Below the pieces are notes generated by a model. The model was not told the origin of the DNA. It did no database searches and was given only the letters and a program-made list of their open reading frames with translations. This document shows positions 23,702 through 32,151 of a DNA stretch of 64,000 bases, in pieces. The first letter of the stretch is position 1, and each line of letters begins with the position of its first letter. The DNA lies in NCBI RefSeq assembly GCF_004362215.1, contig NZ_SNWR01000002.1, forward strand, positions 1,054,001-1,118,000. The letters are read 5' to 3'. A program made the translations under genes and the position numbers. The DNA is from Paractinoplanes brasiliensis. GTDB taxonomy: Bacteria > Actinomycetota > Actinomycetes > Mycobacteriales > Micromonosporaceae.

Positions 23702-24487
23702 TCACGAGGTGATGCGGTCGTCGGCGGGGCGCCGGGGCCGTACCCGGGACATGTCGTGGATGCGGGTGGTGTCGACGTGGTGCGGGGTCTGCATCTCGCC
23801 GGTGCGCAGGGGCATGAGGGTGTCGTGGATGCCGTCCATGATCAGGCGGGTGGCTTGCATGGCTTGGGCGCCGGCGGTGCCGGTGAGGCCGGTCAGGTCG
23901 ACCGGGGTGCCGAAGCGGACGTGCACGACGGGCCGGCGCAGCATCGCGCGCAGCAGTGACCGGGCGAGGTGTTCGGGGGTGGTGTAGGGCAGCACGGCGT
24001 GGGCGCCCCACTGGGCGACGGGCAGCACCGGCGCTGCGGAGGCCGCGGCCATGCGGGCGACGCCGGTTTTGCCGCGTTCCGGCCACATCCACGGGTCGAG
24101 GCCGATGCGCCCTTCGGGGTAGACGAGCACCATCGCCCCGTTCTTGAGGGCGTCGACGGCTGCGGGCAGCGCGTCGGCGACCTGGGCGCTGCCGCGGCTG
24201 ACCCGGATGTGCCCGGCCCGGCGCATGGCGGCGCCGGCGATGGGCGCGTCGAACAGTCCCCCGGTCGCCAGGATTTTGGGGGCGAGGCGCATTTTGTGCA
24301 GCGCGGCGGTCATGACGATCGGGTCGAACGGGCTGACGTGGTTGGCCGCCAGGATCAGCGGGCCGTGCCGCAGTTCGGCGGGCACGTTCCCGGTGACGCG
24401 CAGCCGGCACAGCGGGAACACCACGATCCGGGCCAGCGCGAGCATGAACCGCCACATCAGCGGTGTCGTCGGTGCGGGTTTTTGCAT
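23702..24487 (-). CDS. PlsC-type 1-acylglycerol-3-phosphate acyltransferase
   Basis: A 261-residue acyltransferase. The catalytic NHxxxxD box is NHVSPFD around residue 50, followed by the GLFDAPIAGAAMRRAGHIRV block and the glycerol-phosphate-binding VYPEGR motif. One N-terminal hydrophobic segment (LALARIVVFPLCRLRV) probably anchors it to the inner face of the membrane. Expected to make phosphatidic acid from lyso-phosphatidic acid, though actinomycete homologues may also acylate other lipids such as mannosides. ATG 24487. A stand-alone gene. Confidence 0.86.
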   Translation of the reverse strand: MQKPAPTTPLMWRFMLALARIVVFPLCRLRVTGNVPAELRHGPLILAANHVSPFDPIVMTAALHKMRLAPKILATGGLFDAPIAGAAMRRAGHIRVSRGSAQVADALPAAVDALKNGAMVLVYPEGRIGLDPWMWPERGKTGVARMAAASAAPVLPVAQWGAHAVLPYTTPEHLARSLLRAMLRRPVVHVRFGTPVDLTGLTGTAGAQAMQATRLIMDGIHDTLMPLRTGEMQTPHHVDTTRIHDMSRVRPRRPADDRITS

Positions 24488-24628
24488 AAGGCCGCAATGA
24501 TCGCACGCCCGTGCCGGGGCGTCGGATCACCCGGCCGGCCGGTCTCCCCCGGTCCGGTGGGCCCGCCCGGCACGGCTGAGCACCCACCCGCGGCAGTCAC
24601 AGCTGCGGGTGGGGCGACGGTGGGGCGG

Positions 24629-25459
24629 TCAGGCGGCGGTGCGCAGCCCGTGCAGGTCGGTGGCGGCCAGCCGTGAGGCCATGGTGGTGCGGGCAGCGAT
24701 CTTGGCGGCGTACAGGGCGCGTTTGCGGGCGACGCAGCCGTCCTTGCCGCGGCCGGTGTCCTGCTGGTTCATGTGGGTGTTCAGGCCGTCCTTGAGCAGG
24801 GCCAGGGCCTCGGTGCGCAGTTGTGACACCCGTGACTCGCTGACGCCCAGTTCGGCGGCGACCTCGGCCAGGGGCCGCTCGCGCAGGTAGGAGGCTTCGA
24901 CGACGTGGCGCAGCTTCTCCGGCAGCACGGCGACGGCGTCGGTGAGGTAGCCGATGCGTTCGCGGTGCAGCAGCATCTCCTCGGGGGTGAGGGCGGGGTC
25001 GGTGATCATGTCGTCGGCGCCGGTGGTGAAGCCTTGCAGGCTGAGCACGGCGGCGCGTTGCACGTCGTCGTTGGTGTGGGCCAGTTCGCTGACGGCGACG
25101 CCGAGCAGCTGGGCCAGTTCGGTGTCGGTGGGGGTGCGGCCGAGCTGGGTGGTCAGTTCCTGGCGGGCCTGTTCGGCGCGGCGGGCGCGGGCGCGTACGG
25201 AGCGGCTGGCCCAGTCCAGGCCGCGGAGCTCGTCGAGCAGGGCGCCGCGCACGCGCAGGGCGGCGAATCGGCCGAACGGGACGCCGCGGGCTGGGTCGTA
25301 GGCGCGGGCGGCGGTGACCAGGGCGGTGTAGCCGGCGGAGGCGAGGTCGTCGCGGTGGACGTGCGGCGGGACCTTGAACAGCATTTCGCGGACCATGTGA
25401 CCGACCAGGGCCATGTTGTCGCGGATCAGGGTGTCCTGGTCGCGGGTGACGGTGCTCAT
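24629..25459 (-). CDS. FliA/WhiG-type sigma-70 factor
   Basis: A 276-residue sigma factor. Region 2 is visible in IRDNMALVGHMVREM, DDLASAGYTALVTAARAYDP and PFGRFAALRVRGALLDELRG. Region 3 is DWASRSVRARARR. Region 4 is LPEKLRHVVEASYLRERPLAEVAAELGVSESRVSQLRTEA, with the C-terminal HTH. The order and the RGALLDELR block match the FliA/WhiG group. A basic tail of about 45 residues (GRGKDGCVARKRALYAAKIA) is added. In motile-spored actinomycetes this class controls flagellar or sporulation genes; no flagellar gene lies in this window. A GGGGGG run precedes ATG 25459. Confidence 0.9.
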   Translation of the reverse strand: MSTVTRDQDTLIRDNMALVGHMVREMLFKVPPHVHRDDLASAGYTALVTAARAYDPARGVPFGRFAALRVRGALLDELRGLDWASRSVRARARRAEQARQELTTQLGRTPTDTELAQLLGVAVSELAHTNDDVQRAAVLSLQGFTTGADDMITDPALTPEEMLLHRERIGYLTDAVAVLPEKLRHVVEASYLRERPLAEVAAELGVSESRVSQLRTEALALLKDGLNTHMNQQDTGRGKDGCVARKRALYAAKIAARTTMASRLAATDLHGLRTAA

Positions 25460-25565
25460 CGGTGGTTCCCCCCTTGTCGGTGCTGACAGGGAGAGACTTT
25501 TGTGGGCGCCGGGTGCGGGAAACGGTGACGTGGAGTTGCTGATCGGTTGCTCTACGAAAAAGTTC

Positions 25566-26177
25566 TCAGGTGAGCAGCCAGCCGTTCTCCACGGCGAGGC
25601 GGACGGCTTCGGCCCGTGTGCGGGCGCCGGTCTTGCCGATGGCTGCGGACAGGTGGTTACGGACGGTCCCTTCGCTCAGGTGCAGTTCGCGGGCGATGTC
25701 GGCGACCGTGCCGCCGTCGCGGGCGGCGCGCAGCACCCCGGTTTCGCGTTCGGTCAGGGGTGAGTCGCCGTGGGCCAGGGATTGTGCGGCCAGGGCAGGG
25801 TCGACGACGCGCAGGCCGGCGTGGACCCGCCGGACGGCGTCGGCGAGTTGCCGGGCGGGGGTGTCCTTGACGACGAAACCGCCGGCGCCGGCGGCCATGG
25901 CTTGGCGCAGGTAGCCGGCCCGGCCGAAGGTGGTGACCATCAGCACCCGCACGCCGGGCTGGGCGGCCAGCAGGGCGCGGGCGGCGGCGACCCCGTCGAG
26001 GCCGGGCATTTCGACGTCGAGCAGGGCGACGTCGGGGTGGGTGGCCCGGGCGGCGGCGACCACTTCGTCGCCGCGGCCGACCTCGGCGACGACGGTGAGG
26101 TCGGGTTCCAGGTCGAGCAGGGCGGCCATGGCGCCGCGGACGAGGGCCTGGTCGTCGGCGAGCAACAGTTTGATCAT
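25566..26177 (-). CDS. NarL/FixJ-type response regulator
   Basis: A 203-residue two-component response regulator. The receiver domain starts MIKLLLADDQALVRGAMAAL (acidic pocket DD), has the phospho-acceptor in DVALLDVEMPGLDG and a Lys in VVKDTPA. A LuxR-type output domain follows (LTERETGVLRAARDGGTVAD and HLSEGTVRNHLSAAIGKTGA). The ATG overlaps the kinase stop by 4 nt. It ends a four-gene operon (ABC ATPase, permease, kinase, regulator), so it probably controls that exporter and its target genes. Confidence 0.93.
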   Translation of the reverse strand: MIKLLLADDQALVRGAMAALLDLEPDLTVVAEVGRGDEVVAAARATHPDVALLDVEMPGLDGVAAARALLAAQPGVRVLMVTTFGRAGYLRQAMAAGAGGFVVKDTPARQLADAVRRVHAGLRVVDPALAAQSLAHGDSPLTERETGVLRAARDGGTVADIARELHLSEGTVRNHLSAAIGKTGARTRAEAVRLAVENGWLLT

Positions 26178-27358
26178 GCGGGCACCTCCACGCGGACCCG
26201 GAATCCGGGCTGGTCGTCGTCGCGGGCGCCCGCGGTGAGCCTGCCACCGGCGGTTTCCGCCCGCCTGCGCAGCCCGGCCAGCCCCTGCCCACCGCCGAAT
26301 CCTGCAGCGCCCGCACCGCCGGCGGCCCCCGCAGCAGCCGCCGCGGAACCCGAACCGGAGGCCCCGGCTCGCGCCAGGCCGATCCCGTCGTCGACGATTT
26401 CCACCGCGGCCGGGCTGAGGGTGACAACGACGTGGCGGGCGTGGCTGTGCCGCACGACGTTGGTGACCGCTTCGCGGATGGTCCAGGCGAACAGGTCCCG
26501 ATTGCGGCTGGGCACGTCGTCGGCGGCGCCGGGCAGGTCGGCCTCCACGTCGGCGGCCGTGAGGGCTTCCCGGGCGGCGGCGATCTCGCCGGGCAGGGAG
26601 ATCCCCCGTACGCCCAGAGCGGTGGCCCGCACGTCGGCGAGCGCGTCGCGGGCCAGGCCCTCCAGGTCGTTGAGTTCCTGACGGGCCCGGGCGGGGTCGA
26701 CGTCGAGCAGCCGCTGCGCCAGTTCGGCCTTGACGGTGACCACGGTCAGGGAGTGGCCGAGGATGTCGTGCAGGTCGGCGGCGATGCGGGCCCGTTCGTC
26801 CTGCACGGCCCGGTCGGCGAGTTCCTGCTGCGCGGCGGCCAGGCGGGCCTGGCGTTCCACGGCGGCCCGGATCCCGTACGAGGCGAGGGACCCGAGCAGC
26901 ACGGCGAGGCCGTACCCGGCGTCGTTCCACCCGCCCACGACCCGGGGGGTGATCTCGGCGGCGGCGAACAGGGTCAGCGCGAACGGGGCGCCCTGGGTCA
27001 CCGGCAGGTTCACCATGGCCAGCGCGGCGATGTAGACCAGGCAGGTCAGGGCGTGGTCACCGGCGCCGGGGACCTGCAGGCCGAACAGGGCCAGCAGCCC
27101 GGCGAGGCCGAGCCAGGTCCGCACGGTGTGCCCGGGCGGGCGTACGCCGTGGCGGATGCGCCGGGCCCGGGCCACCTGGTACAGGTAACCGGCGGCGAAC
27201 ACCACCACCGACACCAGCCCGGTGGCCCGCCGCGGCAGGTCGGGCTGGTCCAGCAGGGCGCCGACGGTGCCGCCGAGGTAGAACAGCCACACCGCGGCGA
27301 ACAGCCACCCGTACCTCGGGGGCGCTGTCGGGGTCACGATGCCGAACTTACGGGTCAC
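26174..27358 (-). CDS. sensor histidine kinase (HisKA_3 type)
   Basis: A 394-residue membrane sensor kinase. The N-terminal ~170 residues hold several hydrophobic segments (WLFAAVWLFYLGGTVGALL, ATGLVSVVVFAAGYLYQV, LAGLLALFGLQV, LVYIAALAMVNLPV). DERARIAADLHDILGHSL contains the phospho-accepting His, and an ATPase domain with REAVTNVVRHSHA (N box), EIVDDGIG and GGGQGLAGLRRR (G boxes) follows. A Gly/Ala/Ser-rich insert sits between the D and G boxes. GTG 27358 overlaps the permease stop (GTGA). The signal sensed is unknown. Confidence 0.92.
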   Translation of the reverse strand: MTRKFGIVTPTAPPRYGWLFAAVWLFYLGGTVGALLDQPDLPRRATGLVSVVVFAAGYLYQVARARRIRHGVRPPGHTVRTWLGLAGLLALFGLQVPGAGDHALTCLVYIAALAMVNLPVTQGAPFALTLFAAAEITPRVVGGWNDAGYGLAVLLGSLASYGIRAAVERQARLAAAQQELADRAVQDERARIAADLHDILGHSLTVVTVKAELAQRLLDVDPARARQELNDLEGLARDALADVRATALGVRGISLPGEIAAAREALTAADVEADLPGAADDVPSRNRDLFAWTIREAVTNVVRHSHARHVVVTLSPAAVEIVDDGIGLARAGASGSGSAAAAAGAAGGAGAAGFGGGQGLAGLRRRAETAGGRLTAGARDDDQPGFRVRVEVPA

Positions 27359-28140
27359 ACGCGGGCGGTGTCGCGGCGGAACCGCCACATCGCGCCGGCC
27401 GCGAACACCGCCGTCCACACGATCACGTTGAGCACGGCCGTCCACAGGTTCCCGTCGTGGGTCAGCGGGTACCGGGCGATCTCCCCCACCCCGTACACGG
27501 GGGTGAAGGCGGCGATGGTGGCGAACGTGTGCCCGAGCTGGTCCGGCGGCACGAACAGGCCCCCGGCGAACGACAGGACGGCCAGGACCGGCCCGAGGAT
27601 CTGCATGACGTTCTCGCTGGGCAGCAGGTAGCCCATGAACAGGCCGAACGCGGCGAACACGAGCGCGCACACCCAGGCCAGCAGGCCGCAGCACACCCAC
27701 GCGGCCGCGGGCAGCTGCGCCCCGGCGAACGCGCCGACGACGAACGCGACCGCCACCGACACCCCACCGATGATCATGGCGAGGACCAGTTTGACGGTGA
27801 TGTAGGCGGCCGGGCGCAGCGGGGTCAGCCGCAACTGCCGGCTCCACCCGGCGGCCCGTTCGATCGACACCATCGCGCCGCCGCTGGTGGTGGCCAGCAT
27901 CGCCCCGTACACGGCCATGCTGACCAGGATGTAGCCGGTGACGTTGCCGGCGCCGGCCCGTTCGGTCCGGTAGTCGCCGCCGGTGCCGAACAGCAGGAAG
28001 AACACCGCCGGCATGACGAGCGTGAAGATGACGGTGCGGCGGTTACGGACCATGCGGCGCAGCTCGAGCCCGACCATCGCGGGGGTGAACCCGCCGAACC
28101 GGGGCAGGGCGCGGTTGTCCCGGGCCAGGGTCACGGTCAT
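27355..28140 (-). CDS. ABC-2-type transporter permease
   Basis: A 261-residue membrane permease. Six hydrophobic segments follow a short cytoplasmic start (ELRRMVRNRRTVIFTLVMPA), including FFLLFGTGG, VSMAVYGAMLATT, VLAMIIGGVSVAVAFVVGAF, LLAWVCALVFAAFGLFMGYL, VLAVLSFAGGLF and a C-terminal VLNVIVWTAVFAAGAMW. Pairs with the ATPase directly upstream (4-nt overlap) to form an exporter, in the layout of DrrAB-like drug or lipid exporters. Substrate unknown. Confidence 0.91.
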   Translation of the reverse strand: MTVTLARDNRALPRFGGFTPAMVGLELRRMVRNRRTVIFTLVMPAVFFLLFGTGGDYRTERAGAGNVTGYILVSMAVYGAMLATTSGGAMVSIERAAGWSRQLRLTPLRPAAYITVKLVLAMIIGGVSVAVAFVVGAFAGAQLPAAAWVCCGLLAWVCALVFAAFGLFMGYLLPSENVMQILGPVLAVLSFAGGLFVPPDQLGHTFATIAAFTPVYGVGEIARYPLTHDGNLWTAVLNVIVWTAVFAAGAMWRFRRDTARV

Positions 28141-29078
28141 CGGGGGGTCTCCTCGTCGGCGGTCAGGGCCAGGAACGCGTCCTCCAGGTTCCGGCTGGTG
28201 ATCTCCAGGTCCCGGGCGGTGGTGTGGGTCAGCAGGTGCCGGGCGATCCGGTCGGTGTCGTTGCCGTGCAGGTGGACGGTGTCGCCGCGGACCTCGGCCC
28301 GGTCCACCCCGCCGATCGCGGCCAGCTCCTCCTGCCGGGCGCCGGGCAGCGTGGCCCGGACGGTCCGCCCGGCGGCGAGGGCTTTCACCTCGGCCGCGGT
28401 GCCGTCGGCGACGATCCGCCCGCGCCGCACGAACACGACCCGGTCGGCGTACGCGTCGGCCTCCTCCAGGTAGTGGGTGGCGAAGATGACCGTGCGGCCA
28501 CGGGCGGCGTCGTCACGGATCGCCGTCCAGAACTCGTGCCGCCCGGCGACGTCCATGCCGGTGGTGGGTTCGTCGAGGATCAGCAGCTCGGGGTCGGGCA
28601 GCAGGGCCATCGCGAACCGCAGCCGCTGCTGCTGCCCGCCGGAACACTTACCGACCAGCCGTTTGGCGACGTCGGTGAGCCCGGCCCGCCGCAGGGCCTC
28701 GCCGGCGGCCGTGCGGGGTTTGCCGAACAGCACCGCGGTCAGCCGGACCGTCTCGGCGACCGTGTAGTCCTTGAGCAGCCCGCCGCTCTGCATGACGGCC
28801 GAGACCAGCCCCAGCCCGACCGCTTCGGCGGGGGGCCGCCCGTACACGGCGACCGTGCCCCGGTCGGGCCGGGCCAGGCCGAGCAGCATGTCGACGGTGG
28901 TGGTTTTGCCGGCGCCGTTCGGGCCGAGCAGGGCGACCACCTCGCCGGGGCGGATCCGCAGCGAGATGCCGTCGACGGCGGTCACCGCGCCGAAGCGCTT
29001 GACCACACCGTCCAGGTCGACCGCGGCCGTACCGGTGTCCGGCGCGGCGGCGGCCTCGGGTGCAGTGGTGAGGGTCAT
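28137..29078 (-). CDS. ABC transporter ATP-binding protein (DrrA-like)
   Basis: A 313-residue ABC ATPase. Walker A is GPNGAGKTTT (around residue 53), the Q-loop region lies near SAVMQSGGLLKDYTV, the signature is CSGGQQQRLRFAMAL, Walker B is LLILDEPTTGMD, and the H-loop is FATHYLEEADAYADR. A C-terminal DrrA-type domain follows. First gene of the operon that continues with the permease, kinase and response regulator, all joined by 4-nt overlaps, so expression of pump and sensor is locked together. Confidence 0.94.
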   Translation of the reverse strand: MTLTTAPEAAAAPDTGTAAVDLDGVVKRFGAVTAVDGISLRIRPGEVVALLGPNGAGKTTTVDMLLGLARPDRGTVAVYGRPPAEAVGLGLVSAVMQSGGLLKDYTVAETVRLTAVLFGKPRTAAGEALRRAGLTDVAKRLVGKCSGGQQQRLRFAMALLPDPELLILDEPTTGMDVAGRHEFWTAIRDDAARGRTVIFATHYLEEADAYADRVVFVRRGRIVADGTAAEVKALAAGRTVRATLPGARQEELAAIGGVDRAEVRGDTVHLHGNDTDRIARHLLTHTTARDLEITSRNLEDAFLALTADEETPR

Positions 29079-29195
29079 GCGTTCATCGTGGGCCGGGCCG
29101 GGACCGGGTTCTGCTGCCGCCCGTCACGATCCGGCCGTGACATTCGTCAGGGCCGCACCCTGGCGCCGCCCGGCCCGCTCCCCCACAATGCGTCG

Positions 29196-29723
29196 ATGGA
29201 CGAGCCCACCCACAGCGCGCTGATCGTCACGGTCGCCGAGGCCGAACCGTACGTGGCCGCCTGCCGTGAGCGTTACGACCGGGCCGCGTCGTGGGGGGTG
29301 CCCGCGCACATCACCGTGCTGTACCCGTTCCTGGCCCCGGCGGTCATCGACGAACCGGTGCTGGGCGGGTTGCGCCAGGCCGCGGCGAGCGTGCCCGCGT
29401 TCTTCTGCACGCTGGCCGAGGTGTGCTGGTTCGCCGACCGGGTGGTGTGGCTGGCCCCGCGCCCGGCCCAGCCGTTCCTGGCGCTGACCGCCGCGGTGAC
29501 CGCCCGGTTCCCGGCCGCGCAGCCCTACCAGGGCCAGTTCGACGAGGTGGTGCCGCACCTGACGCTGGGCCACGACCACCCGGCCGGGGAACTGGCCGCG
29601 GCCGCGCGGGCCGTCGGTGAGCACCTGCCGATCCATGCCCGGGTCACCGCGATGCGGCTGGTCACCGGGGTGCCCGAGCAGGGCTTGTCCTGGTCGGTCC
29701 GGGAGGAGTTCGCGCTGGGCTGA
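29196..29723 (+). CDS. 2'-5' RNA ligase-family (2H) phosphoesterase
   Basis: A 175-residue protein with the two HxT/S motifs of the 2H superfamily: HITVLYPF in the first half and HLTLGHDH in the second. Each His supplies one catalytic base or acid in known enzymes that hydrolyse cyclic phosphodiesters of RNA or nucleotides. Length is normal for the stand-alone bacterial form. ATG 29196 starts MDEPTHSALIVTVAEAEPYV. Divergent from the ABC operon and convergent with the next hydrolase, 6 bp apart. Confidence 0.85.
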   Translation: MDEPTHSALIVTVAEAEPYVAACRERYDRAASWGVPAHITVLYPFLAPAVIDEPVLGGLRQAAASVPAFFCTLAEVCWFADRVVWLAPRPAQPFLALTAAVTARFPAAQPYQGQFDEVVPHLTLGHDHPAGELAAAARAVGEHLPIHARVTAMRLVTGVPEQGLSWSVREEFALG

Positions 29724-29729
29724 CCGGTG

Positions 29730-30554
29730 TCAGCGCGTCTCGAGACGCCCCAGGGCGGGGTCCACGGCCGGCCACGCCCCGCCGCGCAGGAAGGCGGTGC
29801 TGACCTGCTGGACGACGGCGACCAGGGCCGGGTTCTCGTCGGTGGTCTCGGTGACGCCGTACCCGGTGATGCCGCCCAGCGAGTGCTCGGCGCCGTGCAA
29901 CGTCAGCAACGCCTTCGCGCCCGGGCTGTCGTGGTAGACGTCGGTGAACCAGTCGGGCCCGCGGGTCGCGGTCAGCGCCGACTGGTCCTTGTCCCCGGCC
30001 ACCACCAGCGCCGGGATGTCCAGGGTGCTGAAGTCGGGGCTCATGAACGGGAAGTGGCCGGCCGCGAACTCCGTCAGGTCGGCCCCGCCCCGGCCGGTCG
30101 CGGCGAGCAGCACCCCGGCGGTGACCCGCGGGTCGCGGTAGTTGTCGTCGAACCCGGCCGCCCGCGCCCCCAGCAGCATGCCGGCGGTCTGCGCGCCCCA
30201 CGAGTGCCCGGCCACGGCGACCCGGGACTCGTCGAGCGTGCCGGGGATGACCGCGTCGAGCGCGCCGAACGAGTCGAGCACCCGGATGACGTCGCGGACC
30301 CGCAGGCGCCAGATCTGAGGCGTACGGGGGTCGGACGGGGGCAGGCCGATGCTGCGGGAGTCCAGGTGGGTGGGCTGCACGACGGCGAATCCGTGCGTGG
30401 CCCAGAAGTCCGTGAGGGGCGCGTAGCCGTCGAGGGACTGGCCGTACCCGTGCGAGAAAACGATCACCGGGTGCTCGCCGGGGGCGGTCGGCGCGGTGAC
30501 GCGGACCTGCAGCCCTTCGAGGTCGACCGGCTTGACGGACAGGATCTGGTGCAT
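29730..30554 (-). CDS. alpha/beta hydrolase, PAF-acetylhydrolase/chlorophyllase-like
   Basis: A 274-residue hydrolase. VIVFSHGYGQSLDGYAPLTD gives the oxyanion loop, the nucleophile elbow is VAGHSWGAQTAGM (GHSxG), the acid is near ALVVAGDKDQSAL, and the catalytic His is in LHGAEHSLGGITGYG. The fold resembles dienelactone hydrolases, chlorophyllases and bacterial PAF-acetylhydrolases. No signal peptide. ATG 30554 is chosen since the longer frame continues antisense through the divergent TetR gene. Two palindromes between it and tetR suggest repression by that regulator; substrate unknown. Confidence 0.82.
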   Translation of the reverse strand: MHQILSVKPVDLEGLQVRVTAPTAPGEHPVIVFSHGYGQSLDGYAPLTDFWATHGFAVVQPTHLDSRSIGLPPSDPRTPQIWRLRVRDVIRVLDSFGALDAVIPGTLDESRVAVAGHSWGAQTAGMLLGARAAGFDDNYRDPRVTAGVLLAATGRGGADLTEFAAGHFPFMSPDFSTLDIPALVVAGDKDQSALTATRGPDWFTDVYHDSPGAKALLTLHGAEHSLGGITGYGVTETTDENPALVAVVQQVSTAFLRGGAWPAVDPALGRLETR

Positions 30555-30576
30555 GACATGCCTCCACGAAACAAAG

Positions 30577-30591
30577 CGGAACGACGTTCCG
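30577..30591. promoter_or_regulatory. TetR operator 1, CGGAAC-GAC-GTTCCG
   Basis: A perfect 6-bp inverted repeat with 3-nt spacer, 23 bp upstream of the hydrolase ATG, in the gap between the divergent hydrolase and tetR genes. Confidence 0.65.
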
Positions 30592-30602
30592 GAACCAAAG
30601 AT

Positions 30603-30619
30603 ACGGAGCGCTGTTCCGT
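30603..30619. promoter_or_regulatory. TetR operator 2, ACGGAGC-GCT-GTTCCGT
   Basis: The same half-site GTTCCG with one arm mismatch (CGGAGC), centred 27 bp from operator 1 and 26 bp upstream of the tetR start. Two copies of one palindrome in a 90-bp divergent gap strongly suggest autoregulated control of both genes. Confidence 0.6.
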
Positions 30620-30644
30620 TTGACAACCCTGGCATGCTGGAGCC

Positions 30645-31205
30645 GTGGAAAGGTCCAAGCGATCCGACGCCCGGCGCAACGAGGAAACCCTGCTCGACGC
30701 CGCCGCCGCCGTGTTCGTCACCGCCGGCGTCGAAGCCCCCGTCCGCGACATCGCCGCCAAAGCCGGCGTCGGCATGGGCACCATCTACCGGCACTTCCCC
30801 ACCCGCGCCGACCTGATCATCGCCGTCTACCGGCACCAGGTGCAGGCCTGCGCCGAAGCCGGCCCCGCCCTGCTGGCAAGCTGCGGCACCCCGTACGAGG
30901 CCCTGGCCCGCTGGATCGGCCAGTTCGTCGACTTCCTCGTCACCAAACACGGCCTCGCCGCCGTCCTGCGCTCCGACCAGGCCGGCTTCGAAACCCTGCA
31001 CACCTGGTTCCTCGACCGGCTCCTGCCCGTCTGCGACCAGCTGCTGCACGCCGCCGCCGACGCCGGCCAGATCCGCGCCGACGTCGAAGCCCTCACCCTC
31101 ATGCGCGGCGTCGGCAACCTGTGCATCGGCGCCGAGAACGACAACCGCTACCACGCCCGCCAGATGGTCGAAGTCCTCATCGCCGGCCTGCGCGTCACCG
31201 CCTGA
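30645..31205 (+). CDS. TetR-family repressor
   Basis: A 186-residue repressor. The N-terminal HTH is RRNEETLLDAAAAVFVTAGV with VRDIAAKAGVGMGTIYRHFP (classic TetR recognition helix ending YRHFPTR). A helical ligand-binding domain follows, ending with GNLCIGAENDNRYHARQMVE. GTG 30645 starts it. Divergent from the alpha/beta hydrolase, with two matching palindromes between them, so it most likely represses that hydrolase and itself. Ligand unknown. Confidence 0.92.
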   Translation: MERSKRSDARRNEETLLDAAAAVFVTAGVEAPVRDIAAKAGVGMGTIYRHFPTRADLIIAVYRHQVQACAEAGPALLASCGTPYEALARWIGQFVDFLVTKHGLAAVLRSDQAGFETLHTWFLDRLLPVCDQLLHAAADAGQIRADVEALTLMRGVGNLCIGAENDNRYHARQMVEVLIAGLRVTA

Positions 31206-31260
31206 CACCCCGCAGCAGCGCCTCCACCGCCGGCGTCGGGCCCGCCGGGCAACCCCGCGC

Positions 31261-32097
31261 TCACTTCGGCTCGATCACACCGAAGGCCAGCAACCCCATC
31301 AGCAGCACACCCAGCGCCACCCGGTAATAGATGAAAATGCTGTACGAGTGCCGCGACACGAACCGCAGCAACCAGTTCACGCTGAAATAGGCCACCACGA
31401 AACTGACCGCCGTCGCGATCAGCGTGTTCGTCCAGCCCACCCCGTCGGCGATGTTGCCCGCCTCCTGATAACCCTGCAACAACGACGCCCCCAGCAACGC
31501 CGGGATCGACAGGAAGAACGACAACTTCGTCACCGTCACCCGGTCGAAGTCACGCAGCAGACCCGCCGACATCGTCGCCCCCGACCGCGACACACCCGGG
31601 ATCAGCGCCAGGCACTGCACCGTCCCGATGATCAGCGAATCCTTCCACGTCACGTCGTCCTCGTGCCGGACCTGCGTCGCCGCGTGATCCGCGAACGCCA
31701 TCACCCCCGACCACAGGATCAACGCCCCCGCCACGAACCACAGGCTCCGCAGCGTCGTCTCCACCTGATCCTTGAACAGCAACGCCACGATCACGATCGG
31801 GATCGCGCCGAGCAGCACCGCCCACCCGAACCGGAAATCCGGGTTGTCCCGCCTGTCCTTGCTGAACAACCCGGCCAGGAACGCCGGCACCACCCGTACG
31901 ATGTCCTTACGCAGGAAAATGATCGTCGCCAGCACCGCCCCCGACTGGATGATCACCGTGAACGCGGTGATCGCCGGATCGTCGATGCGATACCCCAGCA
32001 GCTTCTCCAGGATGGTCAGGTGGCCGGTGCTCGACACGGGCAGGAACTCGGTGAAGCCCTCAACCGCGCCCAGCAGCACCGCTTCGAAGATGTTCAA
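31261..32097 (-). CDS. uppP: undecaprenyl-diphosphate phosphatase (UppP/BacA)
   Basis: A 278-residue polytopic membrane enzyme that recycles the undecaprenyl-PP lipid carrier for peptidoglycan synthesis; overproduction confers bacitracin resistance in known cases. Both family signatures are present: EGFTEFLPVSSTGHLTI near the N-terminus (Glu-rich motif) and ALIPGVSRSGATMSAG (PGxSRSG). About eight hydrophobic helices follow the usual pattern. It is last in a run with the Xer recombinase and ABC-F genes (same strand, gaps 54 and 12 bp). Confidence 0.96.
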   Translation of the reverse strand: MNIFEAVLLGAVEGFTEFLPVSSTGHLTILEKLLGYRIDDPAITAFTVIIQSGAVLATIIFLRKDIVRVVPAFLAGLFSKDRRDNPDFRFGWAVLLGAIPIVIVALLFKDQVETTLRSLWFVAGALILWSGVMAFADHAATQVRHEDDVTWKDSLIIGTVQCLALIPGVSRSGATMSAGLLRDFDRVTVTKLSFFLSIPALLGASLLQGYQEAGNIADGVGWTNTLIATAVSFVVAYFSVNWLLRFVSRHSYSIFIYYRVALGVLLMGLLAFGVIEPK

Positions 32098-32151
32098 ACC
32101 CGACCGCCTCTTTGATCCGCTTTTTACCGCGGACGAGCATAGGGGGCGCGG

